Shown piece by piece: positions 33,412 through 41,914 of a stretch of 64,000 bases of DNA (positions are counted from its first letter, which is position 1; the number at the start of each line of letters is the position of its first letter). Under the pieces are notes generated by a model that did no database searches, had not been told where the DNA came from, and saw nothing but the letters and a program-made list of their open reading frames with translations. The translations under genes were made by a program, and so were the position numbers. The DNA is taken from positions 744,001 through 808,000 of the forward strand of contig CAUVWY020000009.1 of assembly GCA_963555775.3 (NCBI GenBank). Reading direction: 5' to 3'. Origin of the DNA: JAJEDW01 sp963555775. Lineage in GTDB: Bacteria; Acidobacteriota; Terriglobia; 20CM-2-55-15.

Positions 33412-33645
33412 ACGTATCCGAAGTGAAGGCCAAGCCGTGTCGTGCGCAATCCTCTTCCCCCTCGTCTTCAGCCGCTCATCGGAGATCCGCGAAAAATGGA
33501 GGTCTTCCTGGAATTCCAGGGCTTGTTCGATCAGACTCAACCCCACGCCGACTACGGATTGCCCCCTTGTTGCGGACAAGCGGCCAAGCGCCGCATACGT
33601 TTCGTCATCAACCGTAATATGGATGCGCTTCTTGCCGGTCGGCAT
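33412..33645 (-). CDS. Ribbon-helix-helix antitoxin-like protein without its own stop
   Basis: MPTGKKRIHITVDDETYAAL is a ribbon-helix-helix antitoxin start, and the tail ...TRGKRIAHDTAW is typical of the end of such antitoxins. No stop codon follows: the frame runs straight into the amidase signal peptide at 33411. No toxin gene of the PIN, RelE or BrnT type is adjacent on either side. Upstream (33646-33859) nothing is recognisable. The lack of a stop suggests deletion or mutation at the junction; the antitoxin part would be about 78 residues. Confidence 0.55.
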
Positions 33646-33859
33646 GGCTGGCACCTCGAGCCGACTGTGACACGCGTGCAGCACCTGATTCAACCTCAGG
33701 CGTTCGAGTGACGACCCTGGAATTCAGCCGTCGCGGCTGGCCGGTCGATGAAAACTCATGCCGCGGCGCGCGGTCGGCTCGGCGGGACAGGTCTTCGGCC
33801 CGGACTCGAACGCGCGTCGAGACCGGTCCAACACCGCAACCCTGTCCCACGCTGGAGCA

Positions 33860-34582
33860 TCAGTCCGCCGCGTAGCAGTAGAACAGTCCGGCGCCTCCGC
33901 TACGCGTCAGTTGCTCCTGCGAACAACCGTGCGATTCGTGCGACGAATTCCATGACGTCGCGGCCGGCCCCCCGCCCATGCGATCGTGGTGACCGACCTT
34001 GGTGAACCAGTTGTAGTCGGTCGTGCTCGAGGTCCAGTTGTCACAGGTCATGTTGACCGGCATCCGGTCGGGCGAGCCTTCGGGTTGGCTGCGCGCCGGC
34101 GGAGTCTGGACGGCGGGCGCCAGGCGCCCGTCGGCCAGGGACCCGGTCATGACGTCATGCATGTTGGGTTGGTCGCCGACGCCGTTGATTATCGCGCTTT
34201 GTTCCGTCAGCGTGTTCTCTTTGCTAAGTTGGTTGTTGTCGCTATGCAGATCGTCCACGCTTGCGGCGACTTGCAAGCCGTTGTAGTTGTACCAGGGCCC
34301 GCCGCCGATCCGGTCGCGCGCGTGGATATCCGGGCCGCCGTTTTCGCCGGACGCACTCAGATAGGCGCGCCAGGTCTTGTCGCCGGCGCCGACCGCCGCC
34401 GCTAACGACTGGCAATGCGCGTCGGCCCCGCTCAAGCCTCCGAGATTGCCGCCGTCACCCGGACCCGCGCTGGTGATGAAGAAACTCATGTTCGGCGCGG
34501 GCCCCTCCTGCGCAAAGACGCCGCCGCTCATCGCGACCCAAAGCGACATGGCGAGCACTGATCGTGTCATCGTTGAAGTCAT
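33860..34582 (-). CDS. Secreted lectin-like protein (DUF1554 / C-type-lectin-like)
   Basis: A 240-residue exported protein; the signal peptide ends near residue 25 (GGVFAQ). The mature part begins MSFFITSAGPGDGGNLGGL followed by ADAHCQSLAAAVGAGDKTWR, the opening of secreted lectin-fold proteins often annotated as DUF1554 or 'lectin'. Four cysteines (HCQ, MTCD, HGCS, FYCYAAD) can form two disulfides. AGAAGAGAT upstream of the ATG is a weak ribosome-binding site. Carbohydrate or surface binding is plausible from the family but not shown. Confidence 0.65.
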   Translation of the reverse strand: MTSTMTRSVLAMSLWVAMSGGVFAQEGPAPNMSFFITSAGPGDGGNLGGLSGADAHCQSLAAAVGAGDKTWRAYLSASGENGGPDIHARDRIGGGPWYNYNGLQVAASVDDLHSDNNQLSKENTLTEQSAIINGVGDQPNMHDVMTGSLADGRLAPAVQTPPARSQPEGSPDRMPVNMTCDNWTSSTTDYNWFTKVGHHDRMGGGPAATSWNSSHESHGCSQEQLTRSGGAGLFYCYAAD

Positions 34583-34654
34583 GGGATCTCTTCTCCTTTT
34601 GGTTTTTTGATGTCAGGCCTCAGTGAGGAGGAACGCCTCCGTCCCCGATCGCGG

Positions 34655-34903
34655 CTACGGGCCTTCGGTGAGCTGCTCGAAATGCTCCGAGTCACGCTCG
34701 TTGTCGTGGCAGAAATATTCGAGGATTTTCCCGCCCCGTCACCGCGGTCCCGTCCCAATCCATGATCACGGTCAGGTCCATGGGGCCGCGCCGCCGGGGG
34801 GATTCCACTCCCCGTGCCCGGAGCCCGACAGCGGATGCCCCTGCTGTCCGAGAACCGGCCCCGCGGGCAAACCGAACGCCAAGAGCCAAGCGGCCCATCG
34901 CAT
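34655..34903 (-). pseudogene. Hybrid remnant of two secreted-protein families
   Basis: The 5' part encodes MRWAAWLLAFGLPAGPVLG then QQGHPLSGSGHGEW, a signal peptide and start similar to the protein at 55107-54691 (QQGHPLEGTW). After a C6 run the frame shifts and continues MDLTVIMDWDGTAVTG. The 3' part, in yet another frame, reads ILEYFCHDNERDSEHFEQL before TAG, which looks like the C-terminal end (Y-x-C-x-x-N) of the W-E-G-D-T-L family. The middle of both genes is gone, so a deletion appears to have fused two decaying neighbours. Confidence 0.55.
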
Positions 34904-35060
34904 GGCCCTGAGGAACCTCCGTGAAGTCAGGATCGCTCGGCCCGGCGGACATGCCTCACCCTTACGCCGCCGTCCAAGCCGCGCCTCCGAGCGCGATTAT
35001 CCCATTCGGACGTACTTGGCGTCACCGCAAATCATCACCGCCGCGCCTGGCCACCGGCCC
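34904..35060 (-). promoter_or_regulatory. Leader and promoter region shared with 51079-51210
   Basis: Upstream of the hybrid remnant, about 150 bp can be aligned with the region upstream of the DUF6152-like gene at 51078. Shared pieces include CCGTGAAGTC, GCGGACAT, GTCCAAGC and TTATCCCA on the plus strand. Read on the minus strand, TGACGC (35024-35019) and GATAAT (35001-34996) are spaced by 17 bp like a sigma-70 promoter, and both boxes are kept in the other copy. Confidence 0.5.
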
Positions 35061-35088
35061 ACCCCGAATCTGGAAGTCGTTCCGAGCC

Positions 35089-36663
35089 TCATCGTGTCGA
35101 GGCCGCCCCCGCCAGGAGGCCGCGAATCTCGGCGGCGGCGGACTGATTGCCCGGTTGCGCCGCCGCTGTACGACTCACCAGGTCGATCGCGGTGAGGCCG
35201 CCGGCATCCGCAATCTCCGGGTCGGCGCCTTCGGCAAGGAGATACCGTACCAGATCCAGCCTCCCGTTTTCGACCGCGATGTGCAGGGCCGTCCGGCCTT
35301 CGTTCGCGGACGGCGCGCGGGAGATGCGCATCGAATACGTCCGCGTGCCCGTGACCCGGTCGTTCACGTTGGCGCCATTTCGAAGGAGCAGGTCCATGAG
35401 CTCCATATTGACCGGGCCGCCGGCGCTGTACTCGGCGGCCAGACCTGTTCCCCCGATTTGGCCCGGGCCGACTCCGGCCGCGACCAGGAACGGCGTCAGG
35501 CCCATGGCGTTGATGTTCGGGTTCGCGCCCGCCGCCAGGAGCGCCCGCACAACCTCCGCATCGGCGGCCATGGCGGCGCGCAGCAAAGGCGTGGCTCCCG
35601 TACCCATCAGGGGATCGATGAACCGCCCGCTGTTGCCGCTGCGGCTCGGCCGGTGAGCATTGAGCTGCGGAGTTGGATCGACACCGGCGGCGAGCAAGGC
35701 GTGGATGAGCTCCATGTTCGAATCGGTGGCCGCTTCAACCCGCCCACGGATCGATCTACAGTTGCCGCCGTTTCCGAGCATACAGGCCCGTCGATCGACG
35801 GCGATATAGAGCGCCGTGCGACCCCACCAGTCCCACAACTCGGGATCCGCGCCGCGATCCAACAAGAACCGCGCAACGTCGTTATGGTCGTTGTCGAGAG
35901 CCAACATCAGCGCGGTCACGCCCTCGGGCGTCGGTCTGTTCACATCGGCGCCGGCCTGGATCAGCGCATCGACACAGTCCTGGCAGCCGCCGCGCGCCGC
36001 ATACAGCAACGCCGTCAGTCCCCCGACCGGACGGTATTGGGCTCGGGGCTCCGCGGTAATCTGGTTGGGCCAGTCCGTATAGAGCGCCCGGGGCGTGACG
36101 TCGGCGCCTTCGGCGAGGAGCATCCGCACCATCTCTCCCGCGTTCTCGAACGCGGCGGCGGCCCACATCAGCGGCGTCTGGTTGCGAAAGCGCTCGCTCG
36201 CGTTGACGTCGGCGCCGGCCTCGATCAGCATGGACACCACCGCCATTTCGCCCGTCTTGATCGCCAACATCAGCGCCGTCTGCCCATCGGGATTGCGGCC
36301 CTCCGGTTCCGCGCCCGCGTCGAGCAGCATCTCGACCAATAGCCGATCGCCCAACTCGGCGGCCAGGGCGATGGGCGTGGATCCGAACTCGTTCCGAACG
36401 TTCGGATCCGCGTCCCGGACGATCAGCGCCTCGACCAGTTCATGGTCCACCCGGTAGACGGCCCAATGGATCGGGCGCGTCCCGTCCGGTTGGGCCGCGT
36501 TCACGTCCTCGCCGTCCTGAATGCGCTCGAGGACGGCTTCGCGGTCCCCGGCCTCGATCAGGTCGGCGAGCAACGCACCGGGAGCCTGTGCCCGGAGAGG
36601 CAGGGACGCGAGCATCACGAGTAGGGCGACGCCGAGACGCTTCGACTGTTTTCTAGAGGACAT
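35089..36663 (-). CDS. Exported ankyrin-repeat protein
   Basis: A 524-residue protein with a signal peptide (residues 1-26, ending PLRAQ) and about ten ankyrin repeats with clear consensus elements such as GQTALMLAIKTGEMAVVSML, GRTALHIAVENGRLDLV and LLAAGANPNINAMGLTP. Non-repeat insertions interrupt the array (for example LYTDWPNQITAEPRAQY). Exported ankyrin proteins of this kind are common next to DUF1592/DUF1552 pairs in Acidobacteriota, where their role is unknown. The start overlaps the end of the MBL-fold gene by 11 bp, so they are co-transcribed. Confidence 0.88.
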   Translation of the reverse strand: MSSRKQSKRLGVALLVMLASLPLRAQAPGALLADLIEAGDREAVLERIQDGEDVNAAQPDGTRPIHWAVYRVDHELVEALIVRDADPNVRNEFGSTPIALAAELGDRLLVEMLLDAGAEPEGRNPDGQTALMLAIKTGEMAVVSMLIEAGADVNASERFRNQTPLMWAAAAFENAGEMVRMLLAEGADVTPRALYTDWPNQITAEPRAQYRPVGGLTALLYAARGGCQDCVDALIQAGADVNRPTPEGVTALMLALDNDHNDVARFLLDRGADPELWDWWGRTALYIAVDRRACMLGNGGNCRSIRGRVEAATDSNMELIHALLAAGVDPTPQLNAHRPSRSGNSGRFIDPLMGTGATPLLRAAMAADAEVVRALLAAGANPNINAMGLTPFLVAAGVGPGQIGGTGLAAEYSAGGPVNMELMDLLLRNGANVNDRVTGTRTYSMRISRAPSANEGRTALHIAVENGRLDLVRYLLAEGADPEIADAGGLTAIDLVSRTAAAQPGNQSAAAEIRGLLAGAASTR

Positions 36664-37573
36664 TGTGATCCAGCTTGTTGTGGTGCTCCCACAGCCCCTT
36701 GGCCGCGTCGTAGAGAAACTTGTACGGATCGTTCCAGGTTCGAGGCAGTCCGTCCAGCAGGCCGCTCTCCAACATGTCCTCGGGACCCTTGCCTTCGCGG
36801 ACCTCGGTAAAAAGACGCGCCCGGATTTCTTCCATCATGTCGCGCTCCGACGCGAATTCCGCTCGCGTCATGACCGGCCCGTAGGCCGGTACGATCCGTG
36901 TCCGCGCGTTGCCGAGGCCGAGGATGATGTCCATCGCGTCCACGCGTCCGCCGATCCAGGCGCCGGTGAAGTAGTCGAGCTGGGGATCGCGGAGCGGAGA
37001 GGCGACGTCGCCGATCGCCACGACGTTGGACGTCTTGAAGAAGACGTAGATATCGCCGCTCGTGTGGGCCAACGGCAGATGGCCGTAGTCGATCTCTTCG
37101 ACGCCGGATTCGAGGGATCCCGCGGTCTGGAACGTCTCGGCGGGACGCGCGCCCCGGGGACGCGCCGCCTCATGACGGTCTTCGGCCGGAACCCAATAGT
37201 CGGCGGACATCCACTGGCGCGTGCGTTCGTGGGCGACGATGCGGGCGCCGGTGGCCGCGAACATCTCGTTGTTGCCGGTCTGATCGGCGTGATAGTGCGT
37301 GTTGAAGAGCGTCCGAACCTGCGCACCCGGAGCCACGCTGCCGAGTGAGGCCGTGACCTCGACCGCCGATCGGGCAGGGCCGCTGTCGACGAGCACGAGG
37401 CCATCGTCGGCCGACAACGCCACGAGGTTGGCGCCTCCCCCATCCACCACGACCAACCTGTCGGTGAGGGAGCGAACGCCGCCGGGCGCGGATTGTTCCG
37501 CCCGAACCCGGCGTGCAGCGCCGAGGGCCAACGCTCCCGCCACGCCCTTCAGGAATCGCCTTCGATCGGTCAC
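36653..37573 (-). CDS. Tat-exported MBL-fold metallohydrolase
   Basis: About 306 residues from a GTG start at 37573 (VTDRRRFLKGVAGALALGAA), a twin-arginine signal. The frame is open to 37726, but that extension is encoded by a repeat element. The MBL core has TLFNTHYHADQTGNNEMF (metal motif), PLAHTSGDIYVFF (third His) and AIGDVASPL (bridging Asp). It resembles periplasmic quinoprotein-relay-type or beta-lactamase-like hydrolases; the substrate is unknown. It lies between the DUF1552 gene and the ankyrin gene in one operon. Confidence 0.82.
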   Translation of the reverse strand: MTDRRRFLKGVAGALALGAARRVRAEQSAPGGVRSLTDRLVVVDGGGANLVALSADDGLVLVDSGPARSAVEVTASLGSVAPGAQVRTLFNTHYHADQTGNNEMFAATGARIVAHERTRQWMSADYWVPAEDRHEAARPRGARPAETFQTAGSLESGVEEIDYGHLPLAHTSGDIYVFFKTSNVVAIGDVASPLRDPQLDYFTGAWIGGRVDAMDIILGLGNARTRIVPAYGPVMTRAEFASERDMMEEIRARLFTEVREGKGPEDMLESGLLDGLPRTWNDPYKFLYDAAKGLWEHHNKLDHNVL

Positions 37574-37576
37574 GCC

Positions 37577-37737
37577 AGGAGCCTCTGGTGGAACTCCGCG
37601 TCGCACCGAGACCGGTGAGGCGCCCGTCTGGCAAGGCGCGAGGAGGAACATATTCCCGATATGTGACCGACGAGCAACGCAGTCCAGAAGGGATCGATCG
37701 CCGGTCGAATGCAGCAGGGGTTTCACCAGAGGCTCCT
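37577..37737. repeat. 161-bp inverted-repeat element inside the DUF1552 operon
   Basis: AGGAGCCTCTGGTGGAAC at 37577 and its near reverse complement GTTTCACCAGAGGCTCCT ending at 37737 delimit the element. The interior next to the right end (CTGCTGCATTCGACCGG read on the minus strand) matches the copy at 42324. The right edge overlaps the stop codon of the DUF1552 gene and the left edge is 3 bp from the MBL start, so the element forms the whole intergenic spacer. Confidence 0.7.
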
Positions 37738-39073
37738 AAACACCCGGGATGACGCCGGTGCTGTCGGCGAACGCGTCGCGCTCGATGCCCACCTTCTCGA
37801 GCAGGGTCAGGTGCAGATTCGCGATGGGCGTGCGCTCCGGCAGCACGATGTGCTGGCCGCCGCGCTTCACCCGTCCGTTGCCCCCGCCGACGACGATGTT
37901 CGGAACCGGGTAGTTGTCGTGCAGGTCGCTGTTCGACATGTTCGATCCGTACAGGAAGATCGAGTGGTCGAGCAGCGTGCCGTCTCCATCGGGAGTGGCG
38001 GCCATCTTGGCGACGAATTCCGTGAACTTCTCAACGTGCCAGGTCTGGATCCGGACCAGCTTCTCGAGGCGTTCCAGATCGTTCGCGTGATGGGAGACGG
38101 GATGGAAGGCGTCCGGAACACCGATATGGTTGTAGGTCCGGTTCGTGCCCTCCGCGACCATGATGTAGGAAACCACGCGGGTGAGATCGGCCTGGAAAGC
38201 CAGCGCGATCAGGTCGAACATCAGCGTCACCTGCTCGGCGAAGTCGTCGAGCTGCCCCATCGGGGCGTTGGGAATATCCAGACCGGAAAGATCCGTTTCC
38301 CCGGCCCTTTCCGCACGCCGTTCGAGTTCGCGGACCGTTTCCAGGTAGCTGTCGAGAACGGCGCGGTCGTTGTTGCCAAGCTCCGTCCGGAGCTTCCTGG
38401 CCCGCTCGGAGACGAGGTCCAGGATGCTGCGCCTCTGACGGCTGATAAAGTCGCGCTCCTCGGGCGTGTCGCCTTCGCCGAACAACTGCAGGAATATCTT
38501 CCGCGGGTTGTACTCCATCGGCAGCGGGGATTTCTCATCGCGGAAAGACAGTGTCGTGTAGGAGCCCCCGCCGCCCGCGGCGCTTTGGACGGTCGTCTCC
38601 GAGGCGACTTCCAACGACGGCAGCGGCGTCTCCTGTCCGATCTCTTGGGCGATGATCTGATCGAGAGTCGGGGCCATGCTGGGGTTGGCGCCGGTTCCGT
38701 CCGGCCGCGTGGCGCTGAGCCACGTCGCGGGATTGATCGTGTGAACCGAGCCCGCGCTGGCCGCGTTCTCGAGATTGGCGCACGAGGTCACGTAGTCCTT
38801 GTACGGCTCCAGGGAAGAGAGAATCGGACTGAGCTGGAAGTCGGCGCCCGCACCCCTCGGCGTCCAACGGTCCATGGCCGGCCCATGCGCGGTGTTGTGC
38901 ATGATCGCGCCGTGCGGAATATAGAAGAAACCCGTGCGCATCTTCGGGGCCGCGGCGGTTTGGCCCAGCGCCGTCGCCGCGGGCACCATGGCGTCCAGCA
39001 ACGGCAGGGCCATGCTCACGCCGGCCCCCTTCAGCACTGTTCTTCGCGAGAGATGTTTCCTGGTGATGAACAT
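37736..39073 (-). CDS. DUF1552 protein, Tat-exported
   Basis: A 445-residue protein with a twin-arginine signal (LSRRTVLKGAGVSMALPLL). Family features include GFFYIPHGAIMHNT, LEPYKDYVTSCANLEN, the invariant-looking SLELASET-like segment PSLEVASETT, and SIFLYGSNMSNSDLHDNYPV near the end, which resembles DUF1501-type sulfatase-fold proteins. It lies 34 bp downstream of the DUF1592 gene; these two families are nearly always paired in Acidobacteriota and Planctomycetes. Their joint function in the periplasm is not established. Confidence 0.88.
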   Translation of the reverse strand: MFITRKHLSRRTVLKGAGVSMALPLLDAMVPAATALGQTAAAPKMRTGFFYIPHGAIMHNTAHGPAMDRWTPRGAGADFQLSPILSSLEPYKDYVTSCANLENAASAGSVHTINPATWLSATRPDGTGANPSMAPTLDQIIAQEIGQETPLPSLEVASETTVQSAAGGGGSYTTLSFRDEKSPLPMEYNPRKIFLQLFGEGDTPEERDFISRQRRSILDLVSERARKLRTELGNNDRAVLDSYLETVRELERRAERAGETDLSGLDIPNAPMGQLDDFAEQVTLMFDLIALAFQADLTRVVSYIMVAEGTNRTYNHIGVPDAFHPVSHHANDLERLEKLVRIQTWHVEKFTEFVAKMAATPDGDGTLLDHSIFLYGSNMSNSDLHDNYPVPNIVVGGGNGRVKRGGQHIVLPERTPIANLHLTLLEKVGIERDAFADSTGVIPGV

Positions 39074-39107
39074 GTGATCTCCTGAACGACCTCCGGCGCG
39101 TCACGCG

Positions 39108-41591
39108 TCAGTCGAGCGCCGAGGTTACGTTTCCGCTGTCGATCGAAGAAGTTTCCGGAGGCGCACCCTGCATGCGAAACGCATCGGTGTGGACGATGCC
39201 CCGAACAATCGAAGAAAACGTGTAATCGTCCGTCGCGGCGGCGCGAACGGCGGCGCGCACCAGCGGCATGTCGAAATACTCCAACTCCCGGTTGACGGCG
39301 TACATCAACAGTTTTTCGGTCAGGGCCCGCACGAACATCTCCGGACGGGCGGCCAGGTGGTCCCGGAGCTCCATGGGACCGTCGACGGCGACGCCGTTCG
39401 GCAATACGGCGCTGGCGTCGATGACGGCATTGTCCGCCCGGCGGTCCGTGGTTCGCCACCGCCCGATCGCGTCGAAATTCTCCAGAGGCAGCCCCGGCGG
39501 ATCGATCACGCCGTGGCACTGGAGGCAGGCCCGTTGTTCGCGGTGTTGCTCGAGCCGCGCCCGGATCGTCTTCGGCGTCTCGTCCGGCTCCTCGGCGAGG
39601 TTGGTCGTGACGTTCGGCGGGGGCGGCGCCGGAGGCGTGCCCATCAGTTTGTCGAGCACCCACGCGCCCCGGAGCACGGGCGACGTGCGGTCGCCGTAGG
39701 AAGTCTTCAGCAGCATCGCGCCCTTGCCCAGGAGCCCGCGTCTCTCCTGCCCGCTCAGCACGACCTTGCGGAATTGGGCGCCGCGAACTCCGGAAATGCC
39801 GTAGTGGCGCGCCAACCGTGCGTTGACGAAGGTATGGTCGGCCGTCAGCAGATCCACGACGCTCCGATCTTCCAGCAGAATGCTCGTCAGGAATGCCTCG
39901 GCCTCCGTCGAAAAGTCGCGCCGCAGTTGATCGTCGAATTCCGGAAACAGCATGGGGTCGGGTATGACGGCGTCGAGATCTCCCATGTCCAGCCACTTCA
40001 TGGCGAAGCTCGTCACCAGGCTCGAGGCCTTGGGATCGGCCATCATGCGGGCCACCTGCGCGTCCAGGGCACCGGGTTGGGACAACCCGCCCGTCTCGGC
40101 GAGCGCCAGCAACGCGTCGTCGGGTCCCGTGTTCCAAAGGAAAAAGGAAAGACGCGAAGCTAATTCCAGATCCGTGAGCCGAACCTCGGCGGTGATGGCG
40201 TCTGCGGCGGCGGTCTCCCCTCCGGCGGGCCGGGCGCCGCGAAGCGAGCGATAGAGGAACTCGGGACTGGCCAGCACCGCCGTCACCACCTGCTCGATCC
40301 CGAAATCGAAGCTTGCGCCGCCTTCCCGCCCGAATTCATAGAAGGACATGAGGCGATCCACCTCTTCCGCAGTGACCAAACGGCGGAAAGCCCGGCGCGC
40401 CAGGTTCTCGGTGATCGTCCGCGCGCACGCGGCATCGCCGTCGGTCGCGGGATCGCAGACGAAAATCAATGCGCGGCTGGGCGTCTCGGAAATCCCTGTC
40501 GGGTTGTACGGCCCGACGATCTCGATACCGTCGCCGAGCCGCGGCATGCGTCCGGTACCGGATCCGAAGCCCAGGTTTCCGATGCCCGCGAATCCGGCAG
40601 CGATGTTCTCGTCGGATTCCACGAGAGACCGCCCGATGAAGGTCACGACCACATCGCGGACACCGGCATCCACATCGACGGGAATCCCGGAAAAGCGCGA
40701 CATGATTTCCGCATGCCCCGCGGGGCCCTCGCGATCCGCCAGTGCCCGGTCCTCCGGGCCGCCGACCGTTTCCCGAAACACGATTTCGCCGTCGATCGCG
40801 ATGACGAGCGTGCGTGCGTTCTCGAGAGTGCTGTTGTACAGACCGAGACCCAGGCTGAGGATGTTGATCCGGTATTCGCCGTCCGAGGGAAAGTTGTGCC
40901 GGAACCGCACGCCGCCGCGCGACCCCGGCGGGAGCGGCAGGCCGTCGGCCTGGTGCTCGGCGACGCCGTATCTCACGTTCGCAAGCGTGAGACTGCCGAT
41001 GGCGAGCCTCGCGACATGCCGGGCGGCCGTGAAGTACTGGTCCAGGAACGCGGGCGATATGCCGAGCACGGCCGCGATGTTGTCAAACCCTTCCAACTGG
41101 ATATCCTGCGGGAGCACGTCGCCGGCGTTCACGTCGACGCCGACCAGGGCCTTCACCGAGGCGGCGTACTCGGTTCGATTCAGGCGCTGGAGCGGCACGT
41201 AGCCGGCCTTGGGGCCCGCGGCGTCCCGGTCCAGGGTGCTCTCCATCCAGCTCACGAAGGAATCGATATCTTCTTGCGGGGGCTGGGGATTTCCGGGAGG
41301 CGGCATCAAGCGTCCGCGAAACTTGCGCACGACCTCTTCCCAGATCGCGGCGTTCCGGACCGGGGTCTGGAGGTCGAGGTTGTCCAACGCCAGGCCGCCC
41401 AGTTCGACGCCCGTGGCATGGCACGTGAAGCAATAGGCCTCCAAGACCGCGCGATGCTCTCGAGGACCGCCTGCGACGGGTCCTTGCGCACGAACTTCCA
41501 GGTGCGTGACAGCGGTGCTCGTCACCAGCAATGTACACACGACAAGTCCAACCCTGATGCGTGATCGAGTGCGCAATGAGACGTCGCCCAT
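39108..41591 (-). CDS. DUF1592-family multidomain protein with c-type heme motifs
   Basis: An 827-residue exported protein. After the signal peptide comes a cytochrome-c-like motif (YCFTCHATG near residue 53) with a distal Met (RLMPPPGNPQPP). Then follow, in the usual order, DUF1587 (LQRLNRTEYAASVKALVGVD), DUF1595, DUF1592 (DLELASRLSFFLWNTGPDD), DUF1588 (RRGLLGKGAMLLKTSYGDRT) and DUF1585 (C-terminus). A second CxxCH (ACLQCHG) lies in DUF1588. Known only as a paired periplasmic or surface system with DUF1552. First gene of a four-gene operon. Confidence 0.9.
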   Translation of the reverse strand: MGDVSLRTRSRIRVGLVVCTLLVTSTAVTHLEVRAQGPVAGGPREHRAVLEAYCFTCHATGVELGGLALDNLDLQTPVRNAAIWEEVVRKFRGRLMPPPGNPQPPQEDIDSFVSWMESTLDRDAAGPKAGYVPLQRLNRTEYAASVKALVGVDVNAGDVLPQDIQLEGFDNIAAVLGISPAFLDQYFTAARHVARLAIGSLTLANVRYGVAEHQADGLPLPPGSRGGVRFRHNFPSDGEYRINILSLGLGLYNSTLENARTLVIAIDGEIVFRETVGGPEDRALADREGPAGHAEIMSRFSGIPVDVDAGVRDVVVTFIGRSLVESDENIAAGFAGIGNLGFGSGTGRMPRLGDGIEIVGPYNPTGISETPSRALIFVCDPATDGDAACARTITENLARRAFRRLVTAEEVDRLMSFYEFGREGGASFDFGIEQVVTAVLASPEFLYRSLRGARPAGGETAAADAITAEVRLTDLELASRLSFFLWNTGPDDALLALAETGGLSQPGALDAQVARMMADPKASSLVTSFAMKWLDMGDLDAVIPDPMLFPEFDDQLRRDFSTEAEAFLTSILLEDRSVVDLLTADHTFVNARLARHYGISGVRGAQFRKVVLSGQERRGLLGKGAMLLKTSYGDRTSPVLRGAWVLDKLMGTPPAPPPPNVTTNLAEEPDETPKTIRARLEQHREQRACLQCHGVIDPPGLPLENFDAIGRWRTTDRRADNAVIDASAVLPNGVAVDGPMELRDHLAARPEMFVRALTEKLLMYAVNRELEYFDMPLVRAAVRAAATDDYTFSSIVRGIVHTDAFRMQGAPPETSSIDSGNVTSALD

Positions 41592-41914
41592 GGAACCAGA
41601 TTCTTACATATCAACCGACCAGTAGCCAGTACGTGAACTCGATCTCTGGCGGGAGACCTTGGAGCGCGCCTGCACCTGAGCAGCGCCGTGCCTCCGATCG
41701 AGAGCCGCGAGTGGGCTCCCGGGTGCAGCGCCGGGTCTTGACACGCCTCTCCGGGAGATACGAAGGCGGGCCGGGAGGCGCCGGAGAGAACTGAGGCAGG
41801 ACCCGTCATGAGCGCCCGACGCGAGTGTAAAAGAAGTAACAAGGAACTGATCGCTTTGTTCCGGAATCACTGATAGCATCGACCGAAACAGCCTCGAGTG
41901 GGGGATCAACAGCG
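41592..41914. other. Divergent intergenic region, no gene seen
   Basis: The 323 bp between the DUF1592 gene (minus) and a DUF6152-like gene (plus) have short open frames only, none protein-like. It presumably carries both promoters; no clear -35/-10 pair or hairpin was found. Confidence 0.4.

Noticed and set aside
34921..36342. 473-codon plus-strand frame over the ankyrin gene
   Set aside because: Mirror of the ankyrin repeats on the other strand; the repeat consensus is unmistakable on the minus strand.
37709..39085. 458-codon plus-strand frame over the DUF1552 gene
   Set aside because: Antisense shadow; the minus strand carries the Tat signal and all DUF1552 motifs.
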